Origin: an uncultured Sporosarcina sp.
GTDB lineage: Bacteria > Bacillota > Bacilli > Bacillales_A > Planococcaceae
DNA: 32,990 bases
Direction of reading: 5' to 3'
NCBI GenBank assembly: GCA_948469885.1
Contig: CAOKMT010000022.1
Location: 1-32,990 of the forward strand
The notes below the pieces were generated by a model. It saw nothing but the letters and a program-made list of their open reading frames with translations, was not told where the DNA came from and ran no database searches. Below, in pieces: positions 23,273-29,884 of the stretch. The stretch's first letter is position 1. Each line of letters begins with the position of its first letter. A program made the position numbers and the translations under genes.

Positions 23273-24001
23273 ATGATCACCTTTGAGAAAGTGAACAAAT
23301 GGTACGGAGATTTTCATGTTTTAAAAGATATAGAGTTTTCGATTAAACAGGGAGAAGTAGTAGTTGTTGTGGGGCCAAGTGGATCAGGGAAAAGTACGAT
23401 GATTCGTTGTATTAATAAATTGGAACCGATTTCAGAAGGAGAAATTGTTGTTAACGGAGTGAAGGTGACAGATCGTAAGATAGATATTAATAAATATAGA
23501 CAGGATGTAGGTATGGTTTTTCAACACTTTAATTTATACCCTCATAAAACTGTCTTAGAGAATGTTACATTGGCTCCAGTTAAAGTTAAAAAGATGAGTC
23601 CAAAACAGGCAGAACAGGAAGCTTTAGGGCATTTGGATAGAGTTGGAATATTAGATAAGGCTCAGTCTTATCCGTCTCAACTTTCGGGAGGCCAGCAACA
23701 ACGAGTCGCTATTGCACGAGGACTCGCTATGAATCCCGAAATATTGTTATTTGACGAACCGACATCTGCTTTAGATCCTGAAATGGTAGGGGAAGTTTTG
23801 GACGTTATGAAGTCATTAGCGGACGAAGGTATGACGATGGTAGTTGTTACACATGAAATGGGGTTTGCCAAAGAAGTGGCAGATCGTGTGGTTTTTATGG
23901 ATCAGGGAACAATTGTTGAGGAAGCAACGCCTAGTGAATTTTTTAATAATCCAAAACATGAACGTGCAAAGCATTTTTTAAGTAGAGTGTTACAACACTA
24001 A
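23273..24001 (+). CDS. Polar amino acid ABC importer ATPase (GlnQ-like)
   Basis: 242 residues, the usual GlnQ size. Walker [10 protein letters not shown] lies near 34-42, the Q-loop at [16 protein letters not shown], the signature [14 protein letters not shown] near 135, and Walker [14 protein letters not shown] near 158, followed by the switch His in [16 protein letters not shown] precedes the ATG. It should form a dimer driving the two permeases encoded downstream. Confidence 0.93.
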   Translation: MITFEKVNKWYGDFHVLKDIEFSIKQGEVVVVVGPSGSGKSTMIRCINKLEPISEGEIVVNGVKVTDRKIDINKYRQDVGMVFQHFNLYPHKTVLENVTLAPVKVKKMSPKQAEQEALGHLDRVGILDKAQSYPSQLSGGQQQRVAIARGLAMNPEILLFDEPTSALDPEMVGEVLDVMKSLADEGMTMVVVTHEMGFAKEVADRVVFMDQGTIVEEATPSEFFNNPKHERAKHFLSRVLQH

Positions 24002-24023
24002 TATTTAGGAGGTTCGATTCAAT

Positions 24024-24854
24024 ATGAGAAAAAAATATACGATGCTTTTAATGAGCATGTTACTTTTAACGATTGCTTTAATTGGATGTTCAAATTCTAA
24101 CGGTTCTTCGGCCGATTCTGATTTATCTCAAATTGAACAGATTAAAGAACGTGATAAATTAATTGTTGGTGTTAAGTATGATCTATTTTTATTCGGTTTA
24201 AAAAATCCATTAGATAATAAAGTTGAAGGATTTGAAATAGATCTTATGAAAGCGCTCGCAAAGGATCTTCTAGGTGATGAGGACAAGATTGAGTTCAAAG
24301 AAGTTAACTCGAAAACTAGAATTGATATGTTGAAAAACGGAGATGTGGATCTCGTAGCAGCTACGATGACTATAACGGATGAGAGGAAAAAAGTTGTTGA
24401 TTTCTCAGAACCTTATTTAACCGTAGGTCAGACATTACTCGTTCCCGTAAATAGTCAGATAGAAGATATTAAAGATGTAGATGTTAAGGATAAAGTAGTA
24501 GTAACTGCAAAAGGGTCAGTCGTGGGGAATATTATGAAAGCTGAAGCACCAAATGCTCAAGTACGTGAATACGAAAACTTTGGAGAAGCCTTTACTGCAT
24601 TGAAAAGTGGTAAGGGGGATGCGTTAATGACTCATAATAGTATTCAGTTAGGCATGATTAAACAAAGTGAAGAAGATGGGGAACCGACATTCAAAATTGT
24701 TGGAGATCCAGTAACGAGAGAAGATATTGGACTTGCGTTCCATAAAGGGAATGATGAGTTAGTGGAATATGCAAATACCTTTATTGAGAAAATTAAACAA
24801 GATGGTACATTTGATGAGTTGTACGATAAATGGTTTGGTGAACAACAATTTTGA
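24024..24854 (+). CDS. Family 3 amino acid-binding lipoprotein
   Basis: 276 residues. The lipoprotein signal ends LIGC (Cys22). The mature part is a family 3 periplasmic-type binding protein: LIVGVKYDLFLFG, the VEGFEIDLMKALAKDL signature near 70, DLVAATMTITDERKKVVDFSEPY near 113-135, and a C-terminal DGTFDELYDKWFG. The pattern is nearest to glutamate/aspartate/glutamine-type binding proteins, but the ligand is not certain. The ribosome site is AGGAGG, 11 bases from the ATG. A hairpin directly after the stop may raise its level relative to the permeases. Confidence 0.92.
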   Translation: MRKKYTMLLMSMLLLTIALIGCSNSNGSSADSDLSQIEQIKERDKLIVGVKYDLFLFGLKNPLDNKVEGFEIDLMKALAKDLLGDEDKIEFKEVNSKTRIDMLKNGDVDLVAATMTITDERKKVVDFSEPYLTVGQTLLVPVNSQIEDIKDVDVKDKVVVTAKGSVVGNIMKAEAPNAQVREYENFGEAFTALKSGKGDALMTHNSIQLGMIKQSEEDGEPTFKIVGDPVTREDIGLAFHKGNDELVEYANTFIEKIKQDGTFDELYDKWFGEQQF

Positions 24855-24855
24855 T

Positions 24856-24880
24856 TTACAGGGAGTTTGGCTCCCTGTAA
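24856..24880 (+). promoter_or_regulatory. Intercistronic hairpin after the binding-protein gene
   Basis: TTACAGGGAG (24856-24865) pairs perfectly with CTCCCTGTAA (24871-24880) around a 5-base loop, with only a short T stretch after it. It sits between the binding-protein and permease genes, like the hairpin after metQ. Confidence 0.75.
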
Positions 24881-24898
24881 TTTAGAGGGGGAGAGTAG

Positions 24899-25555
24899 AT
24901 GAGTATAGACTTTATTTCACTTTATAAAGAAGATTTTATAATGGGATTTCTTACAACAATATTTGCGGGGTTTTTGGGGCTGCTGTTATCTGTGATGTTA
25001 GGATTTATTGTGGCAGCATTACGATTATCCCCCTTTAAGATTATTCAAACATTAGCGTTATGTTATATTGAATTTTTTAGGAACATTCCTTTGGTCATTA
25101 TCGCATTCTTTTTCTATTTTGGAATGCCTTCAATTGGAGTGAATATGAGTGGATTTACTTGTGGTATCCTAGGAATCTCGATATACAATTCAGCATTTAT
25201 AGCTGAAATTATTCGCTCTGGTATTCAAGCTATCCCAAAAGGTCAGGCAGAAGCAGCACGGTCAACTGGAATAAGTTACATCCAATGTATGATTCATATT
25301 ATTTTTCCGCAGGCTATTCGGATTGCAATACCGCCTCTCGGCAACCAGTTTATAAATATAGTTAAAGGAACGAGTATTTTAGGTGTTATTGCAGGTGGGG
25401 ATCTAATGTATCATGCAGATATTGTTGCCTCCAATACATTTGAAGTCTTTAACATTTATATTTTCATTGCAGTATTATACTTGGCACTTACAATTCCATT
25501 AAGTATGGGAGTAGATCAACTACAAAAGAAGATGTCGAAACAGTATGGGAGTTGA
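24899..25555 (+). CDS. Amino acid ABC importer permease (HisM/GlnP type), first
   Basis: 218 residues with about five membrane segments. EFFRNIPLVIIAFFFYFG follows the second segment, and the EAA coupling loop reads IPKGQAEAARSTGISY..IIFPQAIR near 118-146. GAGGGGGAGAG precedes the ATG. It pairs with the next gene product to form the membrane channel. Confidence 0.92.
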   Translation: MSIDFISLYKEDFIMGFLTTIFAGFLGLLLSVMLGFIVAALRLSPFKIIQTLALCYIEFFRNIPLVIIAFFFYFGMPSIGVNMSGFTCGILGISIYNSAFIAEIIRSGIQAIPKGQAEAARSTGISYIQCMIHIIFPQAIRIAIPPLGNQFINIVKGTSILGVIAGGDLMYHADIVASNTFEVFNIYIFIAVLYLALTIPLSMGVDQLQKKMSKQYGS

Positions 25556-25561
25556 GAATAA

Positions 25562-26215
25562 ATGGATTTTATCGGGGCTTACAATCCTGCCCACTTACTG
25601 TATTTGTGGAAGGGAATAGTTGCAACATTAGAAGTATCAATTATTACAATAATTATCAGTTTTATATTAGGAAGCCTGCTTGGTTTCTTAAGATATTCTA
25701 AAATACCGTTTCTTTCGAAATTGATTAGAGTATATATTGAAGCAGCTCGGAACCTCCCACCGTTATTACTTATTTTCTTTGCGTTCTTTGCCTTACCGGA
25801 TATTGGAATCAAGTTAGAGCCAAAGTTTGCCGTAATTGTTGCGTTGTCAGTTTATGGGGCAGCTTTAGTGGCCGAAGTAATAAGAGGTGGCTTAGAATCA
25901 ATTGAAAAAGGTCAAATGGAAGCTGCAAGATCTCAAGGTTTTACTTATTTACAAACGATGAGATATATTTATTTTCCGCAAGCATTAAAACGAATGATTC
26001 CCCCGCTAACCGGGATTTTTATTACATTAATCAAGAATACTTCTTTGGCTGTCATAATTAGCCTCGAAGAATTAACGAAAGCGGGTCAAATTATTTATAG
26101 TAGTAATGTTCAATATGTAATTCCTATATTATTATTCATTGCTTTAGCTTACTTTATTATTAATTATAGTTTGTCTTGGATTAGTAGGAAAATAGAGGAG
26201 AAGTTGGCAATCTAA
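25562..26215 (+). CDS. Amino acid ABC importer permease (HisM/GlnP type), second
   Basis: 217 residues, beginning 6 bases after the previous stop, with the ribosome site GGGAG inside the end of that gene. The family pattern YIEAARNLPPLLLIFFAFFALP and the coupling loop IEKGQMEAARSQGFTYLQT..YFPQALKR are present. It is the last gene of the cassette. Confidence 0.92.
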   Translation: MDFIGAYNPAHLLYLWKGIVATLEVSIITIIISFILGSLLGFLRYSKIPFLSKLIRVYIEAARNLPPLLLIFFAFFALPDIGIKLEPKFAVIVALSVYGAALVAEVIRGGLESIEKGQMEAARSQGFTYLQTMRYIYFPQALKRMIPPLTGIFITLIKNTSLAVIISLEELTKAGQIIYSSNVQYVIPILLFIALAYFIINYSLSWISRKIEEKLAI

Positions 26216-26247
26216 TTCGTATTGAATATCTTTTTAATGGTTACTTC

Positions 26248-26343
26248 ATGAAACTTGAGGAAAAGAAAGTACAGAAAGAAACGCAAGTTCAATTTGCAAC
26301 CGAGGATGGGCTGGAAACAGGAATTAAAACAAATAACCCCTAA
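26248..26343 (+). pseudogene. Possible remnant of a small protein gene
   Basis: A 31-codon frame from ATG (first residues MKLEEKKVQKETQVQFATED) lacks a clear ribosome site. In another frame, from about 26349, a further ~28 hydrophilic codons run without stop into the terminator. A frameshift could join them into one decayed gene. I recognise no family; confidence is low. Confidence 0.2.
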
Positions 26344-26406
26344 TTATTCAGAAGGGCGAATTTGATGAGCTCTTTATCAAGCTAATGCATGCAAACAATC
26401 AAAAGA

Positions 26407-26453
26407 AAAAACAGGAAGCTAACCTATCATCTACTGGTTAACTTCCTGTTTTT
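26407..26453. terminator. Bidirectional terminator
   Basis: AAAAACAGGAAG (26407-26418) pairs with CTTCCTGTTTTT (26442-26453), with a TAACC/GGTTA extension after one mismatch. A and T runs at the ends serve the cassette on the plus strand and the nucleosidase gene on the minus strand. Confidence 0.92.
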
Positions 26454-26493
26454 CGTTGAATGATCGCCGTTCCACTTCAAGAAATCCTAAGCG

Positions 26494-27348
26494 TTACAAG
26501 TTGCCATCAGCACTTTGAATCATTTGTTCAATCATCTTGCTGGCATTTTCGGCTGCCATGATGACAAAATCTTCATACTTCACGTCGGCCTCGCCGCCGG
26601 CATCGTCAGAGATTGCGCGAATGATCACGAAAGGCACGTCATTCAAGTGTGCAACATGTGCAATGGCTGCACCTTCCATCTCTACTGCATAGGGAGAGAA
26701 TGTTTCACTGATTTTGGCTTTATGTTCAGGACTTGCTATAAATTGATCACCACTTGCAATTCTTCCTTGGAACACATGAATGTCTTCGGATAATCCTTCA
26801 GCAGCTGACTGCGCCAGTTGAATTAATTTTTCATCTGCTGTAAAAATACTTGTCTCCATCCGAGAAATGACACCAGGCTCTTCGCCAAGTGCAGTAATAT
26901 CAACATCATGTTGGACAGCGTCTGTCGAAATGACAATGTCGCCTACTGTCACATCAGGGCCTAGGCCGCCTGCAACACCAGAGTTAATGAGATAATCTAC
27001 ACCAAAATGATCGACGAGCACTTGTGTGCATGCAGCGGCATTCACTTTGCCAACACCTGATCGCACTAAGACGATATTTTCCCCATCTAATATACCTTTA
27101 TAAAATTCCATCCCTGCTACGGTTTCAGTCGTTTCAATTTCCATTTTCTCACGAAGAATTTCAACTTCTTCTTCCATCGCACCAATAATCCCAATAACCC
27201 GCTTATCTGATTGTTCGATGTTCGCGTCGTCTCCTTGTTGTTTAGAAGAAGGATCGCTTGACTCCTTTGGGTTATTAGAACAGCCTAATAACATGAGAGC
27301 AGTTATAAGGATAACTGTAAATAATTTTAGACCAAATTTCGTTTTCAT
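26494..27348 (-). CDS. Lipoprotein form of 5'-methylthioadenosine/S-adenosylhomocysteine nucleosidase
   Basis: 284 residues. The C-terminal ~235 residues are a complete MTA/SAH nucleosidase: IGIIGAMEEEVEIL (Glu61 matches the catalytic Glu12 of E. coli), VLVRSGVGKVNAA, the AVEMEGAAIAHVA segment with the nucleoside-binding Glu, and RAISDDAG with the catalytic Asp. Unusually the protein starts with a lipoprotein signal ending MLLGC (Cys23) and a ~27-residue hydrophilic linker, so the enzyme should be tethered outside the membrane; the usual enzyme is cytoplasmic and about 230 residues. The ATG has AGGAGGAG at a proper distance, and the signal is in frame with the enzyme, so this is not a start-site error. 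It would cleave extracellular MTA, SAH or 5'-deoxyadenosine to adenine plus the thioribose product. Confidence 0.9.
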   Translation of the reverse strand: MKTKFGLKLFTVILITALMLLGCSNNPKESSDPSSKQQGDDANIEQSDKRVIGIIGAMEEEVEILREKMEIETTETVAGMEFYKGILDGENIVLVRSGVGKVNAAACTQVLVDHFGVDYLINSGVAGGLGPDVTVGDIVISTDAVQHDVDITALGEEPGVISRMETSIFTADEKLIQLAQSAAEGLSEDIHVFQGRIASGDQFIASPEHKAKISETFSPYAVEMEGAAIAHVAHLNDVPFVIIRAISDDAGGEADVKYEDFVIMAAENASKMIEQMIQSADGNL

Positions 27349-27379
27349 AGATGAAAACTCCTCCTATTTCATTGTAAAT

Positions 27380-27413
27380 GCGAACGTTTTCTGTTTTTTA
27401 TACACTAACGTTC
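27380..27413. promoter_or_regulatory. Inverted repeat upstream of the nucleosidase gene
   Basis: CGAACGTT (27380-27387) and AACGTTCG (27406-27413) are perfect inverted half-sites 18 bases apart, 32-65 bases upstream of the nucleosidase start. The centre-to-centre distance, 26 bases, suggests a dimeric regulator site or a hairpin in the leader. It does not fit the spacing of a LexA box. Confidence 0.5.
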
Positions 27414-27429
27414 GTTTAACTATGTCAGT

Positions 27430-27522
27430 ATACAACAGTGATTGAATGGATGCAACCCGTTTTGAGGAGAAAAATGATTTATGGAAAGAAGGGAAAGTGA
27501 TTGGAAAAAATCGAAATAGTAG
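27430..27522. other. Intergenic spacer
   Basis: AT-rich sequence between the nucleosidase upstream region and the structured relic. I see no gene or clear signal in it. Confidence 0.5.
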
Positions 27523-27670
27523 TTGATTTATCCCGCATTAACGGTCAGTAAGACTCTCACCTCAAGATTTAAGTAAAACGATAAAGATAGGTGGGAGATC
27601 AACTGCCCGTAAAAGCCCGATTGGTGAAGACTAACAATCAGTGGGGGATGAGGAAAACCCCCACTGATTG
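27523..27670 (+). mobile_element. Structured mobile-element-like relic (IS200/IS605-type end or guide-RNA scaffold, tentative)
   Basis: A TTGATTTAT sequence at the left is followed by consecutive compact hairpins. ACGGTCAGT (27541-27549) pairs with ACTGCCCGT (27602-27610, one mismatch) and encloses CTCTCACCT/AGGTGGGAG (27554-27562 with 27589-27597). GATTG/CAATC follows (27619-27639), then a perfect 12-bp AATCAGTGGGGG/CCCCCACTGATT (27636-27647 with 27658-27669). Subterminal hairpins and a TTGAT-like left border recall IS200/IS605 elements and the RNA scaffold at TnpB right ends. No transposase or tnpB is present here. The assignment rests on structure and recall only. Confidence 0.4.
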
Positions 27671-27732
27671 AATTTTCACTTTATTATACTTAGGTTGTTG
27701 GTACAATTGTAGTTGGTTAAATAAAAATACAG

Positions 27733-27761
27733 TTGACATTATAAATATACATACGTATAAT
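27733..27761 (+). promoter_or_regulatory. Perfect consensus sigma-A promoter
   Basis: TTGACA (27733-27738), exactly 17 bases, TATAAT (27756-27761). ATACGTAT overlaps the -10 region. No credible protein gene lies between it and the terminator ending at 27969. Confidence 0.88.
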
Positions 27762-27767
27762 GAAGCT

Positions 27768-27970
27768 ATAACTTGTTAAGAAGATGTCAATAATGAGGAT
27801 CAACACATCGAAATAGGTGTCGTATTTGAATTAAGGTGCTCAGCGAAGCGCTATTCAATTGACTTATTTGATAAAGTACAATGAACGTTGTCGTTCGTAG
27901 TCTTGTGTCTTCCTTTAAGAAGCCCAAAAGGCAACTTCCTGCTCGGTGTTGAACAGGAAGTTGCCTTTTT
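27768..27970 (+). ncRNA. Candidate small non-coding RNA
   Basis: A transcript from the perfect promoter would run about 200 bases to a very strong terminator. The only reading frame seen near the start is about ten codons (ATG at 27785) without a good ribosome site. Internal pairing includes TTGAAT/ATTCAA (about 27828-27862) around AGCG/CGCT, and GAACG/CGTTC near 27883. I do not recognise a known RNA family. The size is similar to 6S RNA, but I cannot establish that fold. Confidence 0.5.
27926..27969. terminator. Very strong bidirectional terminator
   Basis: AAAAGGCAACTTCCTG (27926-27941) and CAGGAAGTTGCCTTTT (27954-27969) form a perfect 16-bp stem with a 12-base loop and a T run. It ends the candidate RNA on the plus strand and can also serve the stress-protein gene on the minus strand. 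Confidence 0.95.
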
Positions 27971-28030
27971 AGTTTAGTCTATACACCTGAAGATGAAGTG
28001 TCATTATTTCTACGTTACCTAAATTGAAAA

Positions 28031-28915
28031 TCAGATACGGTCATTTGGAGAGTCGTATATTGTTGTGTCCAGTTTTCTATCCCGGTCATAGACGTCGTCA
28101 TCCGTTCGGTCGATATCGGCTTTTTCACGGCGGACGGTTTCATTCACCGTTTCCATATCACTTACTTCACGTTTTTTGACGACAATCTCTTCGCTCACGA
28201 CAGGACGTTTTGTCACTTCGACTTGTTCTTCCATAACGGGGATATGGATGTTGTCATTCGCATCGTTAAATACTTCGCCCGCGGCTGTTTCTTCAGTTGC
28301 GGCGCGCCGTTCGATATGCACTTCTTCACGTTTGACTGGCACTTCAACGGTCTGTTCATCTACGACGACATGTTTGCCGACGTTTACTTCGCCCGTCTGC
28401 ACCCGTTCCTTGTCTACATTCAGTTTCTCTTCATGCAATTGTAGACGTTCCTCCCGCTCTGCATCGATATTCATACTTGCAGAATTGACGGTCGTCTGAT
28501 CGAAGTTGTCCACTGTCAAGTTGCCGCCGAGATTCGGGTCTGTGTAGCTCTCTTGGAACTCCGCTTTCCGTGCATGGATAAGGTCGCCGTACTCCCGATC
28601 TACATATAGAAGGATGTTGCCGTTTTTCACTTCATTGTAATAACGGGTGGCTTCTTCATTTGTGAACCCCATATGTGTGAAAGCGGTCTTCACCGGTTCA
28701 TCTCCGCTCAGGAATGCGACGAAACGGTCCCACCAGTTTCCTTCGGCTTCTTGTAATGAAACATTCGTCTGTCCACGGACGATGGTGAGTGAATTTTCAT
28801 CATTCGTCACGACATAAATATCGTTTTCCTTGTATCCCAATGTCCTCAGTTCATCAATCTTCTTCAACACTTCGGTTTCAGTAGGAAATGTACCTACAAA
28901 TTTTTTGTCTGCCAT
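28031..28915 (-). CDS. YflT-DUF2382 (YsnF-like) general stress protein
   Basis: The start is the ATG at 28915 (294 residues) because TTAGGAGGT lies 8 bases upstream; the longer open frame lacks a ribosome site and overlaps the promoter. Residues 1 to about 105 match the YflT heat-induced stress domain (FVGTFPTETEVLKKIDELR, then DIYVVTNDE, ending ILLYVDREYGD). Residues about 150-270 are the DUF2382 domain, a charged repeat of Val-Glu-Val-x-x-Glu strands (LQLHEEKLNVDKERVQTGEV, EVPVKREEVHIERR, HIPVMEEQVEVTKRPVV). Such proteins belong to the SigB general stress regulon in bacilli; the biochemical role is unknown. The SigB-like promoter upstream agrees. Confidence 0.9.
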   Translation of the reverse strand: MADKKFVGTFPTETEVLKKIDELRTLGYKENDIYVVTNDENSLTIVRGQTNVSLQEAEGNWWDRFVAFLSGDEPVKTAFTHMGFTNEEATRYYNEVKNGNILLYVDREYGDLIHARKAEFQESYTDPNLGGNLTVDNFDQTTVNSASMNIDAEREERLQLHEEKLNVDKERVQTGEVNVGKHVVVDEQTVEVPVKREEVHIERRAATEETAAGEVFNDANDNIHIPVMEEQVEVTKRPVVSEEIVVKKREVSDMETVNETVRREKADIDRTDDDVYDRDRKLDTTIYDSPNDRI

Positions 28916-28967
28916 ATTATTATACCTCCTAAGTTTTAAGCAACATGTAAGATCCCTTTCAGATGGA

Positions 28968-28992
28968 ATACCCAGCATGTCGCATCTAAAAC
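28968..28992 (-). promoter_or_regulatory. SigB-type promoter for the stress-protein gene
   Basis: On the minus strand GTTTTA (28992-28987), a 13-base spacer and GGGTAT (28973-28968). This is one base from the GTTTAA-N13-15-GGGWAW consensus. The start would be near 28960, about 45 bases before the ATG. Confidence 0.75.
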
Positions 28993-29121
28993 AAATTGAT
29001 AGTTACCATTTTGTGGATAATGGTAGAGGAAACAACAGGAGCACGCCACACGAAGGGGATTTTGGATAAAGCATAATAAAGAGATGCTGCGCGGAATTCA
29101 TACGAAAGAAGGAGTGCGGTG

Positions 29122-29151
29122 AAAAACTTCGCTAGGGGGGAATCCCCCTAG
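29122..29151 (-). terminator. Terminator of the winged-helix gene
   Basis: CTAGGGGG/CCCCCTAG (29132-29139 with 29144-29151) is followed on the minus strand, a few bases later, by a short T run (AGTTTTTC). Confidence 0.8.
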
Positions 29152-29193
29152 TTTAAGACGAGAGAAGGGTGATTTTTTCACTTGTCATCCAAT

Positions 29194-29637
29194 TCATCTA
29201 GTTAGATTAAGGCATGATTGATAAAAGAATCGTCCACTTTCCGATTCCATCGGTTGCGGCGTACGAATAGAAGGGGATGCCGAGTGTTTCCCGATGTTTA
29301 AATTTGACTTGTCGTAGAAAGGTTTGATGACATAGATATTGGCGCCTAGTCCATTCATGATGGGACGGATATAGTGGATCCGATCGATGATGCCGAGTTG
29401 TTCGAGTTTGCGGATCGCACGGCGGATGGTCGCATTGGATTTGCCGGTAGTATTTGCAATCGTGTCGTGTTTCAATTGGGCTGCACCGAATTTGACGGAA
29501 GACCGCCGGATTATATCAAGTACGGCTCGGTCTGTTTTGTTCATCGCGTTCCAGTTCGTCTGCTGATGCCGCTTTGCCGCTTCGTCCATTTCCTCTGTAC
29601 TGCTGAAATATGAATAGTCCGCTAAGTAGTTTATCAT
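29194..29637 (-). CDS. Winged helix-turn-helix DNA-binding protein
   Basis: The start is the ATG at 29637 (147 residues, beginning MINYLADYSYF), 6 bases after AGGGGAG; the longer frame to 29694 has no ribosome site. Residues about 35-95 form a winged helix: a helix with AVLDIIRRSSVKFGAAQL, then HDTIANTTGKSNATIRRAIRKLEQLGIIDRI, the HTH_36 pattern also found in replication-initiator-like and phage regulators. The C-terminal ~45 residues are a hydrophilic tail. It has no apparent operon partner. It may be a transcription factor or a domesticated replication-type protein. The ribosome site lies in a hairpin. Confidence 0.8.
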   Translation of the reverse strand: MINYLADYSYFSSTEEMDEAAKRHQQTNWNAMNKTDRAVLDIIRRSSVKFGAAQLKHDTIANTTGKSNATIRRAIRKLEQLGIIDRIHYIRPIMNGLGANIYVIKPFYDKSNLNIGKHSASPSIRTPQPMESESGRFFYQSCLNLTR

Positions 29638-29643
29638 CGTAAA

Positions 29644-29670
29644 CTCCCCTTTATTTTTTATATAGGGGAG
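29644..29670 (-). promoter_or_regulatory. Hairpin covering the ribosome-binding site
   Basis: On the minus strand CTCCCCT (29670-29664) pairs perfectly with AGGGGAG (29650-29644), which is the Shine-Dalgarno sequence of the winged-helix gene. The 13-base loop is A/T only. Translation should be low unless this stem opens. Confidence 0.65.
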
Positions 29671-29795
29671 AGTTGAGAAAAGGTGGACAAACATAATGGA
29701 GAAAATCCAGTTGGAAATTGATTCTCGAGTTTTCTAGATAAAAAGCCATCTGAATTCAGGAGTATTCAGAAGTTCTGTGAAGTGTTGTTCGAAAG

Positions 29796-29840
29796 AAAAC
29801 AGCTGGACCTGCGGCTTAAAGCGCCAGATCCAGCTGTTTT
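29796..29840. terminator. Bidirectional terminator after the chemoreceptor gene
   Basis: AAAACAGCTGGA (29796-29807) and TCCAGCTGTTTT (29829-29840) pair over 12 bp, with CTG/CAG extending inward. A and T ends allow action on both strands. Confidence 0.88.
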
Positions 29841-29884
29841 TATTTGAATTCTAAATCAAGCCTCAATCGTCAGTGATTGTAAAG

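Noticed and set aside
27380-27413. LexA box upstream of the nucleosidase gene
   Set aside because: The halves read CGAACGTT/AACGTTCG but are 18 bases apart; a LexA site needs CGAAC and GTTCG separated by four bases.
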